Positions 53,457-62,342 of a DNA stretch of 64,000 nt are shown here, piece after piece. Every line of letters begins with the position of its first letter. Position 1 is the first letter of the stretch. The DNA lies in contig JAFTCC010000028.1 in the NCBI GenBank assembly GCA_017454915.1, positions 1 through 64,000 on the forward strand, read 5' to 3'. The notes beneath the pieces are model-generated. The model did no database searches and had not been told where the DNA came from. It saw only the letters and a program-made list of their open reading frames with translations. This DNA is from Paludibacteraceae bacterium. GTDB lineage: Bacteria > Bacteroidota > Bacteroidia > Bacteroidales > Paludibacteraceae. Made by a program: the position numbers and the translations under genes.

Positions 53457-54689
53457 TTAATACCTATAACCGAATCCCCATTCGATGCATTCGGCCTTTT
53501 GCAGGTGTGTTTTTAATGCAACAGACACGATGATGTGTTTGTTGATGCAGAATTTAGCTACCGCCCGTGTGTAGAACCACCCGTCTTGATGGTTGCTTGG
53601 GTCGGAATATGAGTAGAACATGCCTCTTTTTAGAGGTTTACCACCATTGGCTTCAACAGCGGCATAGGGTTCAAGGTTTTTTATGTTGTCGTACAGGTAA
53701 ATGCCTGCGTGTATTCCTGCCGAAAAACGTCCGAAAACAAATTCGGGCTGAAGCGATAGTCCAAGCCTAACTTTGTTTTTGAAGTCGTTGCTTTCGATAT
53801 ACGTCTTCTTGTATGACGTTGTGTGCTCCCCTGAACCGGCGTTGACAGCGCCATAAACACCATCGTAGAAAGCGTCAGCTCCCAGTCCAAGGCGGAAAAT
53901 ACGGCAAGGTTGATAAAATGCGGCAACACTGAGCGATGCTATGCCGTAATTTTTACGGTCTTGATAATAAAGTTGCCTCACACCGCCGGCGGCTATTATT
54001 TCAAAGGTCCATGTCCGATAATCTTTGGGCAAGTCCGGACGCTTTTCTGGTGCCTCATAATTGTCGTGGTTTGGCTGGTAGCGCAGTCCCAGTTCACCCG
54101 AAAAGATGTTTATTCCGCCATTTGGAGCCATGATAGAACCATTTGACAGGTGTTTCCAGCCGCCTGCCAAGTCAATAGTGAAACCATCCTTTATTGGAAA
54201 TTCAAGTCCTATGAGAGCCGAAAAATAAGCGTTAAGCACAGAACCGAAAGTCTCATTAGCGTCCTTTGGCATCTCTTTCCACCGCCGTTCATCGCTGATG
54301 GTGTTGCTGTAGCGTTTAGTGACAAAACCAATTCCCACACCTGGCCGCAGAGTAAGACGGAAATGCGGAACATCGGCGAGCGGTATGTTAAGATAAGGGT
54401 AAAGCGTTATGGCTTGTCCAAGTTTACTGTTCTGACCGAAATCCATAAATCCCGCTGCAACACCGATTGAGGTATTGTTCCACGTCTGTTGCCACGGCAT
54501 TCTGCCGGTGGGAAGAAATTCAACACCTATTTCTCCGCCAGCCATAGGCCCGTGTTTGCCAAGCTTGCTGATAGCCTCAACATTCATTATGTAGCCTGTT
54601 TGGGCACTGAAGCGGATTGCTATCGGCAGGCACAGAGCATTGACGGTAAAGAAGACCAGACATGCGATGGTGGCAAAAAGTCGTGGCAT
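53457..54689 (-). CDS. Acyloxyacyl hydrolase / PagL-like outer-membrane protein
   Basis: 410 residues from the ATG at 54689, chosen because a -7 element (TAAATTTG, 54727-54720) overlaps the more upstream ATG at 54722; the one at 54713 would be leaderless. Signal peptide MPRLFATIACLVFFTVNALC, then a beta-barrel with the GWKHLSNGS motif recalling the His-x-Asn-x-Ser region of PagL lipid A deacylases, and a second barrel-like half of about 200 residues. Family members remove acyl chains from lipid A. Divergent from gldF, convergent with the LolA-like gene. Confidence 0.72.
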   Translation of the reverse strand: MPRLFATIACLVFFTVNALCLPIAIRFSAQTGYIMNVEAISKLGKHGPMAGGEIGVEFLPTGRMPWQQTWNNTSIGVAAGFMDFGQNSKLGQAITLYPYLNIPLADVPHFRLTLRPGVGIGFVTKRYSNTISDERRWKEMPKDANETFGSVLNAYFSALIGLEFPIKDGFTIDLAGGWKHLSNGSIMAPNGGINIFSGELGLRYQPNHDNYEAPEKRPDLPKDYRTWTFEIIAAGGVRQLYYQDRKNYGIASLSVAAFYQPCRIFRLGLGADAFYDGVYGAVNAGSGEHTTSYKKTYIESNDFKNKVRLGLSLQPEFVFGRFSAGIHAGIYLYDNIKNLEPYAAVEANGGKPLKRGMFYSYSDPSNHQDGWFYTRAVAKFCINKHIIVSVALKTHLQKAECIEWGFGYRY

Positions 54690-54719
54690 AGTATTGTTTT
54701 GATTGATGTTCATGCTGTG

Positions 54720-54727
54720 CAAATTTA
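54720..54727 (-). promoter_or_regulatory. Promoter -7 element of the PagL-like gene
   Basis: TAAATTTG on the minus strand; start of transcription near 54713 and ATG at 54689. Confidence 0.5.
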
Positions 54728-54771
54728 GCGTTTTTTCGTTAATAAATCAGTGTAATCATCTAAAAAATCAC

Positions 54772-54779
54772 TACCTTTG
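54772..54779 (+). promoter_or_regulatory. Promoter -7 element of gldF
   Basis: TACCTTTG, 14 bases before the gldF ATG, giving a leader of about 8 bases. No good -33 TTG seen at the expected distance. Confidence 0.5.
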
Positions 54780-54793
54780 CACAAAAAATTGGT

Positions 54794-55522
54794 ATGTTCA
54801 CAATCTATCGCCACGAGATAAGGTCTTATTTTTCAACTCCAACCGGCTACATAGCCGTAGGTCTCTACTTGCTTGCCGTTTGGTTGTTTATGTGGGTCAT
54901 TCCGGGTTCATATAACGTGTTCGACAATGGATATGCCCAGTTTGACGGCTTGTTCTCGCTTTCGCCTTGGCTTTTTATGTTGCTGTGCCCTGCGCTGACG
55001 ATGCGTTTGATAGCCGAAGAAAGACAGTCGCGCACTTGGGATTTGCTATTGACCCGTCCGCTGTCGGTTCGTCAGATAGTGTTCGGCAAATTCCTTGCCT
55101 CATGGTCAGTATGCCTCATTGCGTTGCTGCCCAATGTTTTGTCATATTTTGCGGTGTCGTATCTTGCTCAACCGCAGGGTAATGTTGATGGCGGCGCATT
55201 TGTTGGCGGTATGATAGGGCTTGCGGCGTTAGCTGCTGTCAACTGCTCGGTAGGATTATTCGCCTCCTCGCTCACCAAAAGCCAAATAGTTGCGTTTATC
55301 TTGGCTGCAGCGCTCTGCTTCACTCTTTTTTACGGCTTTGATCTGGTTTGCTCTTTTTTTGACACGGGGTCTTTCCTCAGCCAATTGGCAGGCATGGGGT
55401 TCCACGAACATTACAAATCTATTAGCCGTGGTGTGATAGTGGGAGGGGATATGCTCTATTTCCTGCTACTTACGTTATTTTTCTGCGTGCTTACGGTTTG
55501 GCAGGCTAACAGGAGAAGTTAA
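54794..55522 (+). CDS. gldF: Gliding-motility-associated ABC permease GldF
   Basis: 242 residues, ABC-2 type permease with about six membrane helices (first two near 20-38 and 58-75) and the family sequence MFTIYRHEIRSYFSTPTGY followed by ERQSRTWDLLLTRPLS. It would form the membrane channel with GldA and GldG. In most Bacteroidota it lies directly before gldG; here gldG is 40 kb away at 13250. Single gene with its own promoter, divergent from the PagL-like gene. Confidence 0.88.
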   Translation: MFTIYRHEIRSYFSTPTGYIAVGLYLLAVWLFMWVIPGSYNVFDNGYAQFDGLFSLSPWLFMLLCPALTMRLIAEERQSRTWDLLLTRPLSVRQIVFGKFLASWSVCLIALLPNVLSYFAVSYLAQPQGNVDGGAFVGGMIGLAALAAVNCSVGLFASSLTKSQIVAFILAAALCFTLFYGFDLVCSFFDTGSFLSQLAGMGFHEHYKSISRGVIVGGDMLYFLLLTLFFCVLTVWQANRRS

Positions 55523-55748
55523 TAGGGCGATTTTTATAGTATTAGGTACCTGTTGACGTGGTATATAACCAGCCTGGCGCGGTTAGTCCACAAATGATAG
55601 AAAATATTTTTTATGGTTGACATGCGAGTTTGGAATACTTTTTTCAGCATTTGTGCTAAAAGCTCCAAAACTATGAAGATTTATTACAAAAAATAAAGAA
55701 AAATAAAAAAAAAACCGCATAAAATTTTATCAATCAAATAAAAAGCAG

Positions 55749-55756
55749 TATATTTG
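55749..55756 (+). promoter_or_regulatory. HU gene promoter -7 element
   Basis: TATATTTG, 57 bases before the HU ATG in a very AT-rich region (A runs at 55690-55720 may act as an UP-like element). Confidence 0.5.
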
Positions 55757-55813
55757 CAGTCCCAAACGCAAAACGCGTTCTTATTAACCGAAAAAATAAA
55801 TATAAAATCAATC

Positions 55814-56104
55814 ATGACAAAAGCAGAAATCGTTAGCGAAATCGCTAAAGGCACCGGCATTGAAAAGGCCGAGGTACTCCGTGTAGTGGAGTCGTTTATG
55901 GAAGTTGTGAAATCAAACATGGCAGCCGGTGAGGAGGTTTATCTCCGTGGTTTTGGCAGCTTTATACTGAAGACCCGTGCTGAAAAAACAGCTCGCAATA
56001 TCACCAAGGGCACAAGCCTTATCATTCCAGAACACTCTATTCCGGCTTTCAAACCTGCCAAAGTGTTCAGCGAGCAAATCAAAAACGTAAAGAAAGCAAA
56101 ATAA
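55814..56104 (+). CDS. hup: HU-family nucleoid protein
   Basis: 96 residues from the ATG giving MTKAEIVSEIAKGTGIEKAEV; a longer frame from 55754 overlaps the promoter and is rejected. HU/IHF fold with the EEVYLRGFGSFILKTRAEKTARN loop region (beta-arms) and the conserved IPEHSIPAFKPAKVF at the end. Bends and compacts DNA. Followed after 32 bases by a tiny basic protein gene and then rne. Confidence 0.93.
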   Translation: MTKAEIVSEIAKGTGIEKAEVLRVVESFMEVVKSNMAAGEEVYLRGFGSFILKTRAEKTARNITKGTSLIIPEHSIPAFKPAKVFSEQIKNVKKAK

Positions 56105-56136
56105 ATCATAATTAACCACTTAATTTTTGTACGAAT

Positions 56137-56226
56137 ATGCCAAACGGAAAAAAGCATAAACGTCATAAGATGTCTACCCACAAGCGTAAAAAACGTCTTC
56201 GCAAGAATCGTCATAAGAAGAAATAA
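56137..56226 (+). CDS. 29-residue basic ribosomal-type protein (AURKAIP1/COX24, bS22/mS38-like)
   Basis: Twenty-nine codons, MPNGKKHKRHKMSTHKRKKR then LRKNRHKKK, about two thirds Lys, Arg and His. Small basic proteins of this pattern in Bacteroidota are, as I recall, annotated as AURKAIP1/COX24-domain proteins, related to mitochondrial mS38 and actinobacterial bS22 in the small ribosomal subunit. It is 32 bases after HU and ends before a terminator at 56283, so it is probably cotranscribed with HU. Too short for automatic calling. Confidence 0.72.
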   Translation: MPNGKKHKRHKMSTHKRKKRLRKNRHKKK

Positions 56227-56282
56227 GCGCATAGGGACAAAGACATTTTAGTGTTTATCAATCAAAACAATTACTTAAAACA

Positions 56283-56333
56283 AAACTTGGAGGGGGGTAT
56301 CTTTAATTTTTGTGCCGCCCTCAAGTTTTTTTT
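56283..56333 (+). terminator. Terminator before rne
   Basis: Arms around 56283-56298 and 56313-56328 (AAACTTG-AGGG / CCCTCAAGTTT, one bulge) followed by a run of T to 56333. Ends the HU/small basic protein transcript; no clear separate promoter for rne was found after it. Confidence 0.7.
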
Positions 56334-56381
56334 AACCCGAACCCCAATCGCAGATTAGGGTTATTAAACTTACATCAATTT

Positions 56382-58901
56382 ATGAAGAGCGAACTTATTG
56401 TTGATGTAAGAAAGGAGGAAGTAGAAATCGCACTTTTGGAGGATGGTCGCCTTCAGGAGTTTAGTAAAGACCAAATAGCCCAGCAGTACTCTGTTGGCGA
56501 CATTTATTACGGGCGAGTGAAGAAAGTGTTACCCGCCCTTAATGCTGTGTTTGTTGACGTAGGGTATGGCAAAGAGGCTTTCCTGCATTATTATGACCTT
56601 GGCAGTGATTTCCGCACGATGAACTACTATGTTCGGCAAGTCGTAAGCAACCGCAAAAAGTTTCCGGACATCAGCGAGGTCAAACGTCAGCCGTTGACAG
56701 GCAAGGACGGTCAAATTGGTGACGTGCTCAAGACCGGCGACGAAGTACTTGTGCAAATCATTAAAGAGCCAATATCGACCAAAGGCCCACGTCTGTCGGC
56801 CGAAATATCTTTTGCCGGACGATATATGGTGTTGCTGCCATTTGGCGACAATGTCTCTGTTTCCACCAAAATAAAGAGGTCAAGCGAGCGTAGCCGTCTG
56901 CGTCAGGCCATTATGCGCTTCAAACCCGAAGGTTTCGGTGTGATTGTGAGGACGGTGGCTGAAGACAAAACGCCAGAAGAATTAGAAACGGAATTCGACC
57001 ATCTGCTTGACCGTTGGTACGAGGCAATGCGCCACTTGCAGCTGACATCATCACAGGTGCCTCAACGTGTATCACAGGAAATGGATCGCACGATGAGCAT
57101 CGTCAGGGATATACTTAACCCGAGCTTTGACCACATTTATATCAACGACTTGTCTTGTTATCAAGAGGTTAAAGAGTATGTTAAAGTCATTGCGCCCGAG
57201 CGTGCTGATATTGTTTCTCACTACGTTGACACGATGCCCATCTTTGACAAATTCGGTGTTACGAGGCAGTTGAAGTCGGGTATGGGGCGCACGGTGAGTT
57301 GCAAAAACGGTGCTTACTTGATTATTGACCATACCGAGGCACTGCATGTTATTGACGTCAACAGCGGCGCGCGCAACAGAAATGAGTCAGATCAAGAGCA
57401 GAATGCCTTTGATGTGAATATAGCGGCGGCTGAAGAAATAGTTCACCAACTGCGGTTACGCGACATGGGAGGCATCATTGTCATCGACTTCATAGATATG
57501 CACACCGCAGAGCATAAGCAACAGCTTTATGACTATGTGAAAGACTTGATGAGTAATGACCGCGCGCGTCATAATGTGTTGCCGCTCAGCAAGTTTGGAC
57601 TTATGCAAATCACACGTCAAAGAGTTAGGCCGGTTGTGGACATCGTCATGAAAGACAAATGCCCGACTTGTCATGGAACCGGTAAAGTGGACACTTCGGT
57701 ATTTATCACTGACGAAATAGAGCAAAAAATAGCCCTGATATCTGAAACGTTGAAACATGAAGTCGTGCTTTATGTGCATCCGTTTGTAGAAGCTTACATT
57801 ACCAAAGGACTTTTCTTCAGTTCGCTCAAGTGGAAGTGGAAACGCAAATATGGTCCCATTACTATTGTTCCGAGCGAGCGGCTTGGCTATCTTGAGTATA
57901 AGTTTTGTGACCGCGGCGGTAGTGAGATAAACCTCGAAATGCTGCAGCACAAACCCGAAGACGACTATCTTGACGATATTGAAGAGATAGATGATGTGCA
58001 AAAACCATCGGCAAAAGACAATAAAGACAGCAATTCTCAACAGTCGGCAGCACCTAATGCCACAACTTCAAAAAAGAAGAAAAAGAAACGTAAGAAAAAG
58101 AAGTCTGCTTCTGAAGTTGATGACATAAATGCTTTGCCAAATGGAGTTGAGCAACTGGCAGATGACGTAGAGCAGGGTAGTAAACAAAACGAGGATGAGA
58201 TTGCGGCAAAGGCAGAGCAAGAAGTTTCAACCCAACAGAATGCTGTTGAGATGAAAGATGCTCAATCCGCCAGTGCCGCTCCGGTCAAAGCCGAACCAGA
58301 GACAAAGGAGATGACAGCGTCAACTGAACTTGCCGTTGAGCAGCCGTCAAAACCTGCCTCGAAGCGGAAAAGAACAAAGAAAACCGCTAAATCAGATGAC
58401 CTTGCGGCAAATATAGTGGCGGAAGAAAGCATTACTCCAGAAGTGAGTGTGGTGCCATCAAAGCCCAAGCGCACAGTGCGCAAAAAAAGTGCAGAACTCT
58501 CCAAAGAGGATGTCAAAGAAGCTCAAGACAATGTAAAAGACAACGTTGTTGAGCAGGCTATTTTGGACGAGAAAAACGAAAGTGCAACTCCTGCCAAACA
58601 AAAGCAGGTTGCAGCAAAGAAGCGCACTACTCGCAAGAAAGCGGCAGAATCAGAACCAGAGCTTAATCTTGACGTTAAACCTGATGAGGTTAAAAAGACA
58701 AAGAAAACAACATCTAAGTCTTCCACAGCCAAGAAGTCAAATGCTAAAACCGCTTCCAAGTCCAAAAAGACAACCACTGCCGTTACAGACGTTGCAGAGG
58801 TTGCCAAAGAGGAGTCAACGCCAAAACGTAAGCGCGCGACATCTAAGACAGCCAAAGCCAAATCAACAAAATCTCAAACCAACACTGAAACTAAAGAATA
58901 A
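56382..58901 (+). CDS. rng: Ribonuclease E/G with long charged C-terminal tail
   Basis: 839 residues from the ATG giving MKSELIVDVRKEEVEIALLE; an upstream ATG-like start lies inside the terminator. Residues 1-530 are a complete RNase E/G core: S1 domain (GDIYYGRVKKVLPALNAVFVDVG, in two parts), catalytic aspartates in VIDVNSGARN (about 324) and IVIDFIDM (about 365), and the zinc-link CPTCHGTG (about 426). Residues about 540-839 form a low-complexity tail rich in Lys, Ala, Glu and Thr (e.g. KKKKKRKKKKSASEVDD, KKTTSKSSTAKK). Family members in this phylum are often near 520 residues. The tail may bind RNA or partner proteins, as in RNase E. Confidence 0.93.
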   Translation: MKSELIVDVRKEEVEIALLEDGRLQEFSKDQIAQQYSVGDIYYGRVKKVLPALNAVFVDVGYGKEAFLHYYDLGSDFRTMNYYVRQVVSNRKKFPDISEVKRQPLTGKDGQIGDVLKTGDEVLVQIIKEPISTKGPRLSAEISFAGRYMVLLPFGDNVSVSTKIKRSSERSRLRQAIMRFKPEGFGVIVRTVAEDKTPEELETEFDHLLDRWYEAMRHLQLTSSQVPQRVSQEMDRTMSIVRDILNPSFDHIYINDLSCYQEVKEYVKVIAPERADIVSHYVDTMPIFDKFGVTRQLKSGMGRTVSCKNGAYLIIDHTEALHVIDVNSGARNRNESDQEQNAFDVNIAAAEEIVHQLRLRDMGGIIVIDFIDMHTAEHKQQLYDYVKDLMSNDRARHNVLPLSKFGLMQITRQRVRPVVDIVMKDKCPTCHGTGKVDTSVFITDEIEQKIALISETLKHEVVLYVHPFVEAYITKGLFFSSLKWKWKRKYGPITIVPSERLGYLEYKFCDRGGSEINLEMLQHKPEDDYLDDIEEIDDVQKPSAKDNKDSNSQQSAAPNATTSKKKKKKRKKKKSASEVDDINALPNGVEQLADDVEQGSKQNEDEIAAKAEQEVSTQQNAVEMKDAQSASAAPVKAEPETKEMTASTELAVEQPSKPASKRKRTKKTAKSDDLAANIVAEESITPEVSVVPSKPKRTVRKKSAELSKEDVKEAQDNVKDNVVEQAILDEKNESATPAKQKQVAAKKRTTRKKAAESEPELNLDVKPDEVKKTKKTTSKSSTAKKSNAKTASKSKKTTTAVTDVAEVAKEESTPKRKRATSKTAKAKSTKSQTNTETKE

Positions 58902-58946
58902 TCACCACTGGGTCATAGATTTTTATTTCAGTGCCGATAATTATTA

Positions 58947-58992
58947 ACCAATCAGCAGGCGTCTTACAAATGGAAGACGCCTGCTGATTGGT
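58947..58992. terminator. Bidirectional terminator rne / yitT-like
   Basis: A perfect 19-bp stem (ACCAATCAGCAGGCGTCTT and its complement, 58947-58965 and 58974-58992) with an 8-base loop between convergent genes; T stretches on the plus side. Confidence 0.8.
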
Positions 58993-59017
58993 TTTGTAGA
59001 GATTGACCGCAAATGAT

Positions 59018-59896
59018 TTATCCCATCGGGTTGAATCCTTGTCCATATACGCCGGCAGCTTCGGACTGGCTGACGAAGGCGTTAGGGTCAATGCGTTTCA
59101 CTATTTGGAAAATTTTTGTTGACTCGCCTTTGCGGGCAAGCACACACACGACTTTCATTGGTTGTTTGCTGTACCAGCCCGTGCCGTCAAGCACAGTAAC
59201 TCCACGAGGGACTTCGGTCATAATGGCGTTTGCTATCAGGTCATATTTTTGGCTGAATATGAGGAACTGTACCGATTGCCTCATACCATTTACGACAACG
59301 TCCACCGTATATGCTGACACAGTCATCAGCACAAGACCATAGACAATGGTTGTCAGGTCGCCAGTGGGTAGAAAATATGAAGAGCCAATGATTACGCAGT
59401 CGCAGTAGAGAAGCGAGCGTCCGAGTGATACGTCACGGTGATACTTGTTGACTATCATCGCAATGATGTCAGTTCCTCCGCTGCTGCCGTTGTTGAGGAA
59501 GACGATGCCTATTCCTATGCCGCACATAATACCACCGACTACGCAAGCGAGAAAATGGTCGTTAAGCGGCACTAATGGCGCGTCCCATGTGGGCAGCACG
59601 GCGAGCCATATAGTAAGGCACGTGACGCCCCAAATGGTTCTTATGCTAAATTCAAGTCCGAGAGTTTTTATTGCCAGCAGTAGTAGAATCAGGTTGACGC
59701 CGCCATACGTAACCGCCATCGGCACGGTGCCATTGGTGGCGTATTCAACGATAGCCGCGACGCCTGTTGCTCCGCCGCCCACCATCTTGTGCTGCAAGAG
59801 CATAGTCTTCCATGCGCAGGCATAGATGAGCAAACCCAGCGAAATCATTAGATATTCGCGTATTTCACGCAGATGTTTTTTGAAAAAACTTGCCAT
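59018..59896 (-). CDS. YitT-family (DUF161/DUF2179) membrane protein
   Basis: 292 residues from the ATG giving MASFFKKHLREIREYLM. About six membrane helices in the first 200 residues (e.g. GGGATGVAAIVEY, GIMCGIGIGIVFLNNGSSGGTD) followed by the cytosolic DUF2179 domain (RGVTVLDGTGWYSKQPMKVV, then VSQSEAAGVYGQGF). The function of these integral inner-membrane proteins is not established; transport of an unknown substrate is suspected. Starts 2 bases after the rfbB stop on the same strand, so the two are cotranscribed. Confidence 0.88.
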   Translation of the reverse strand: MASFFKKHLREIREYLMISLGLLIYACAWKTMLLQHKMVGGGATGVAAIVEYATNGTVPMAVTYGGVNLILLLLAIKTLGLEFSIRTIWGVTCLTIWLAVLPTWDAPLVPLNDHFLACVVGGIMCGIGIGIVFLNNGSSGGTDIIAMIVNKYHRDVSLGRSLLYCDCVIIGSSYFLPTGDLTTIVYGLVLMTVSAYTVDVVVNGMRQSVQFLIFSQKYDLIANAIMTEVPRGVTVLDGTGWYSKQPMKVVCVLARKGESTKIFQIVKRIDPNAFVSQSEAAGVYGQGFNPMG

Positions 59897-59898
59897 GG

Positions 59899-60996
59899 TC
59901 AACGATTAGCGTACATGCTTTCGTAGTATTTCTCGTATTCGCCCGATGTGATTCGGTCCATCCACTCTTGGTTGTCAAGATACCAGCGAACTGTCTTTTC
60001 GATGCCTTCTTCAAACTGCAGGCTTGGTTCCCAACCCAACTCGTTTTTCAGTTTTGTGGAGTCGATGGCATATCTCAGGTCGTGGCCGGCGCGGTCAGTA
60101 ACGTATGTTATCAGATGCTCGCTGTGCCCTTCAGGATTGCCAAGCAGTTTGTCCACAGTCTTGATGATTACCTTGATAAGGTCGATGTTGCGCCACTCGT
60201 TGAAGCCGCCGATGTTGTAAGTGTCGGCTATTTTGCCTTTGTGAAAAATGAGGTCTATAGCCCGCGCATGGTCTTCTACATAAAGCCAGTCGCGCACATT
60301 CTCGCCTTTGCCATACACAGGCAGCGGTTTGCCGTGGCGTATGTTATTGATGAACAGGGGTATGAGTTTCTCGGGGAACTGGTATGGTCCATAGTTGTTT
60401 GAGCAGTTAGTGACAATAGTGGGCAGTTCATAAGTGTCGTGGAATGCGCGCACGAAATGGTCGCTCGAGGCTTTTGACGCACTATACGGACTGTGTGGTT
60501 GGTACTTGGTCTGTTCGGTGAAGAACCCGCCGCCCATTTCAAGCGCACCATACACTTCGTCTGTTGAGATGTGGTAAAAGCGTTTGCCTGGGTATTTTTC
60601 TGTTCCCAGTCCGATAGCTTGTGCCTTATTGCTTTCGAGTTTTGAGTCCCAATATGTTTTTGCGGCATTAAGCATCGTAAGCGTGCCCATGACGTTGGTG
60701 CGTGCGAATGCCATCGGGTCTTTTATCGAGCGGTCCACATGGCTTTCGGCGGCAAGGTGGATTACGCCGTCTATGTCGTATTTGCGCATAACGCCAAGCA
60801 CACCGTCGTAGTCGGTTATGTCAACACGCTCAAAATGGTAGTTGGGTTTGTTCTCAATGTCACGCAGGTTCTCGAGGTTGCCGGCGTATGTAAGAACATC
60901 AAGGTTGACAATTTGATATTCAGGATATTTGTTTACGAAAAGGCGGACAACATGCGAGCCTATGAATCCCGCTCCGCCAGTTATTAAAATGTTCAT
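59899..60996 (-). CDS. rfbB: dTDP-glucose 4,6-dehydratase RfbB
   Basis: 365 residues, extended short-chain dehydrogenase. NAD-binding GGAGFIG at residues 7-13, the TDE motif at 145-147 with catalytic Asp-Glu, and the active-site Tyr171 and Lys175 in YSASKASSDH. It converts dTDP-glucose to dTDP-4-keto-6-deoxyglucose for rhamnose or other deoxysugars of surface glycans. The usual partners rfbA, rfbC and rfbD are not adjacent; it is followed by the unrelated yitT-like gene. Start is the first ATG at the Rossmann fold. Confidence 0.94.
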   Translation of the reverse strand: MNILITGGAGFIGSHVVRLFVNKYPEYQIVNLDVLTYAGNLENLRDIENKPNYHFERVDITDYDGVLGVMRKYDIDGVIHLAAESHVDRSIKDPMAFARTNVMGTLTMLNAAKTYWDSKLESNKAQAIGLGTEKYPGKRFYHISTDEVYGALEMGGGFFTEQTKYQPHSPYSASKASSDHFVRAFHDTYELPTIVTNCSNNYGPYQFPEKLIPLFINNIRHGKPLPVYGKGENVRDWLYVEDHARAIDLIFHKGKIADTYNIGGFNEWRNIDLIKVIIKTVDKLLGNPEGHSEHLITYVTDRAGHDLRYAIDSTKLKNELGWEPSLQFEEGIEKTVRWYLDNQEWMDRITSGEYEKYYESMYANR

Positions 60997-61139
60997 AATA
61001 ATTTGCTTACTATTTGATAATGTGTGATTTACAATTTACTTGTTCGTGGATTTGCTTATTTTTACGTTGTTACATAGCATAGCGGTTCAAATAGCAATAT
61101 GACCAAAAAATAGTTAAATTGTAAATGAATAAATGATAA

Positions 61140-61997
61140 TCACTTCACAGCTTTGAAACTCATGTCGAGGCTTTTGATGGAGTGGGTGAGCGCTCCGACA
61201 GAGACGAAGTCCACGCCGCACAGAGCGTAGTCGCGTATTGTGTCAATCGTGATGCCTCCTGAAGATTCCGTTTCAAATCGTCCTCCAATCATTTCAACGG
61301 CTTTCTTGGTATCCGCCACACTGAAGTTATCGAGCATGATGCGGTCAACACCGCCGTGGTCGAGCACCTGCTGCAGTTCGTCGAAGTTGCGCACTTCGAT
61401 TTCTATTTTCAGGTTTTTGCCTTTCTCGCGGCAGTAGTTACGCGCGCGGTCAATGGCGTTGACGATGCCTCCTGCAAAGTCCACATGGTTGTCTTTGAGC
61501 AGTATCATGTCGAACAAACCGATGCGGTGGTTGGTGCCTCCCCCAATTCTAACAGCCATTTTCTCCAGCATTCGCATGCCCGGTGTGGTTTTTCGGGTGT
61601 CAAGTACGCGCGTGTTTGTGCCCTTGAGGCGTTCCATGTAGCGGTGGGCAGTGGTGGCTACGCCGCTCATGCGCTGCATAACGTTGAGCATAAGGCGCTC
61701 GGTCTGCAGCAGGCTCAACGTTTTGCCAGTAACGCGGAACACAATATCACCCGGGCGGACATGTGTGCCGTCTTTTATCAGCACTTCAACTTTCAGAGTA
61801 GGGTCGAACTGGCGAAATATCTCTTGTGCTACTTCCACACCGGCGACGATGCCCTCTTCTTTGATTATGAGTTGTGAGGTGCCAGTGGCGTCGGCAGATA
61901 TGCAGCTAAGCGATGTGTGGTCGCCGTCGCCTATGTCTTCAGCAAACCACAGCGGTATGTACTTTCTGTAATCCAGATTGTCAAAATTGTTTTCCAT
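61140..61997 (-). CDS. nadC: Nicotinate-nucleotide pyrophosphorylase (carboxylating)
   Basis: 285 residues from the ATG giving MENNFDNLDYRKY, or 291 from an ATG 18 bases earlier. Conserved NadC features: AEDIGDGDHTSLS at the start, ERLMLNVMQRMSGVAT, DTRKTTPGMRMLEKMAVRIGGG (two parts) with the substrate-binding Arg and Lys, and ESSGGITIDTI. Makes nicotinate mononucleotide from quinolinate and PRPP in NAD synthesis. nadA and nadB are not near. A minus-strand TAACTTTG (62146-62139) with a TTG 20 bp upstream gives a long leader of about 130 nt. Confidence 0.94.
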   Translation of the reverse strand: MENNFDNLDYRKYIPLWFAEDIGDGDHTSLSCISADATGTSQLIIKEEGIVAGVEVAQEIFRQFDPTLKVEVLIKDGTHVRPGDIVFRVTGKTLSLLQTERLMLNVMQRMSGVATTAHRYMERLKGTNTRVLDTRKTTPGMRMLEKMAVRIGGGTNHRIGLFDMILLKDNHVDFAGGIVNAIDRARNYCREKGKNLKIEIEVRNFDELQQVLDHGGVDRIMLDNFSVADTKKAVEMIGGRFETESSGGITIDTIRDYALCGVDFVSVGALTHSIKSLDMSFKAVK

Positions 61998-62015
61998 ATC
62001 TTTTGTTTTTATCAT

Positions 62016-62342
62016 TTAATGCTAATTTGAAGCGAATTCCATGCTCATTCGTTGCTGATTTGTTTTTTTGTCGGAATGCACGCCTATTCTGTCTTTTTCC
62101 AATATCTCTGCCATACCCACGGCAACGATAACATGATGCAAAGTTACTAATTTTTCGGGACTTGCACAATATGCCGTTGACATTCGTTTAACCCTAATGC
62201 GCTTTTTCTACATTCGCTTGGCATGTGTCGTTATTATCAATGGAAGATAATGAGATAGAGTATAGCTGCTATGCTGTGCTTATTTTATTTTCTTTGATTG
62301 TAAATAAAAATAGTAGGATGCGCGGCAATACTGATGTGTTGT
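62016..62342. other. Intergenic region nadC / MMPL gene
   Basis: 327 bases without a gene. Right part is AT-rich. The nadC promoter (62139-62146 plus upstream TTG) is the only signal I can read with confidence. A hairpin or riboswitch in the 130-nt nadC leader was looked for by eye and not recognised. Confidence 0.5.
62139..62146 (-). promoter_or_regulatory. nadC promoter -7 element
   Basis: TAACTTTG on the minus strand with TTG 20 bp further upstream; long leader to the nadC start. Confidence 0.6.
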
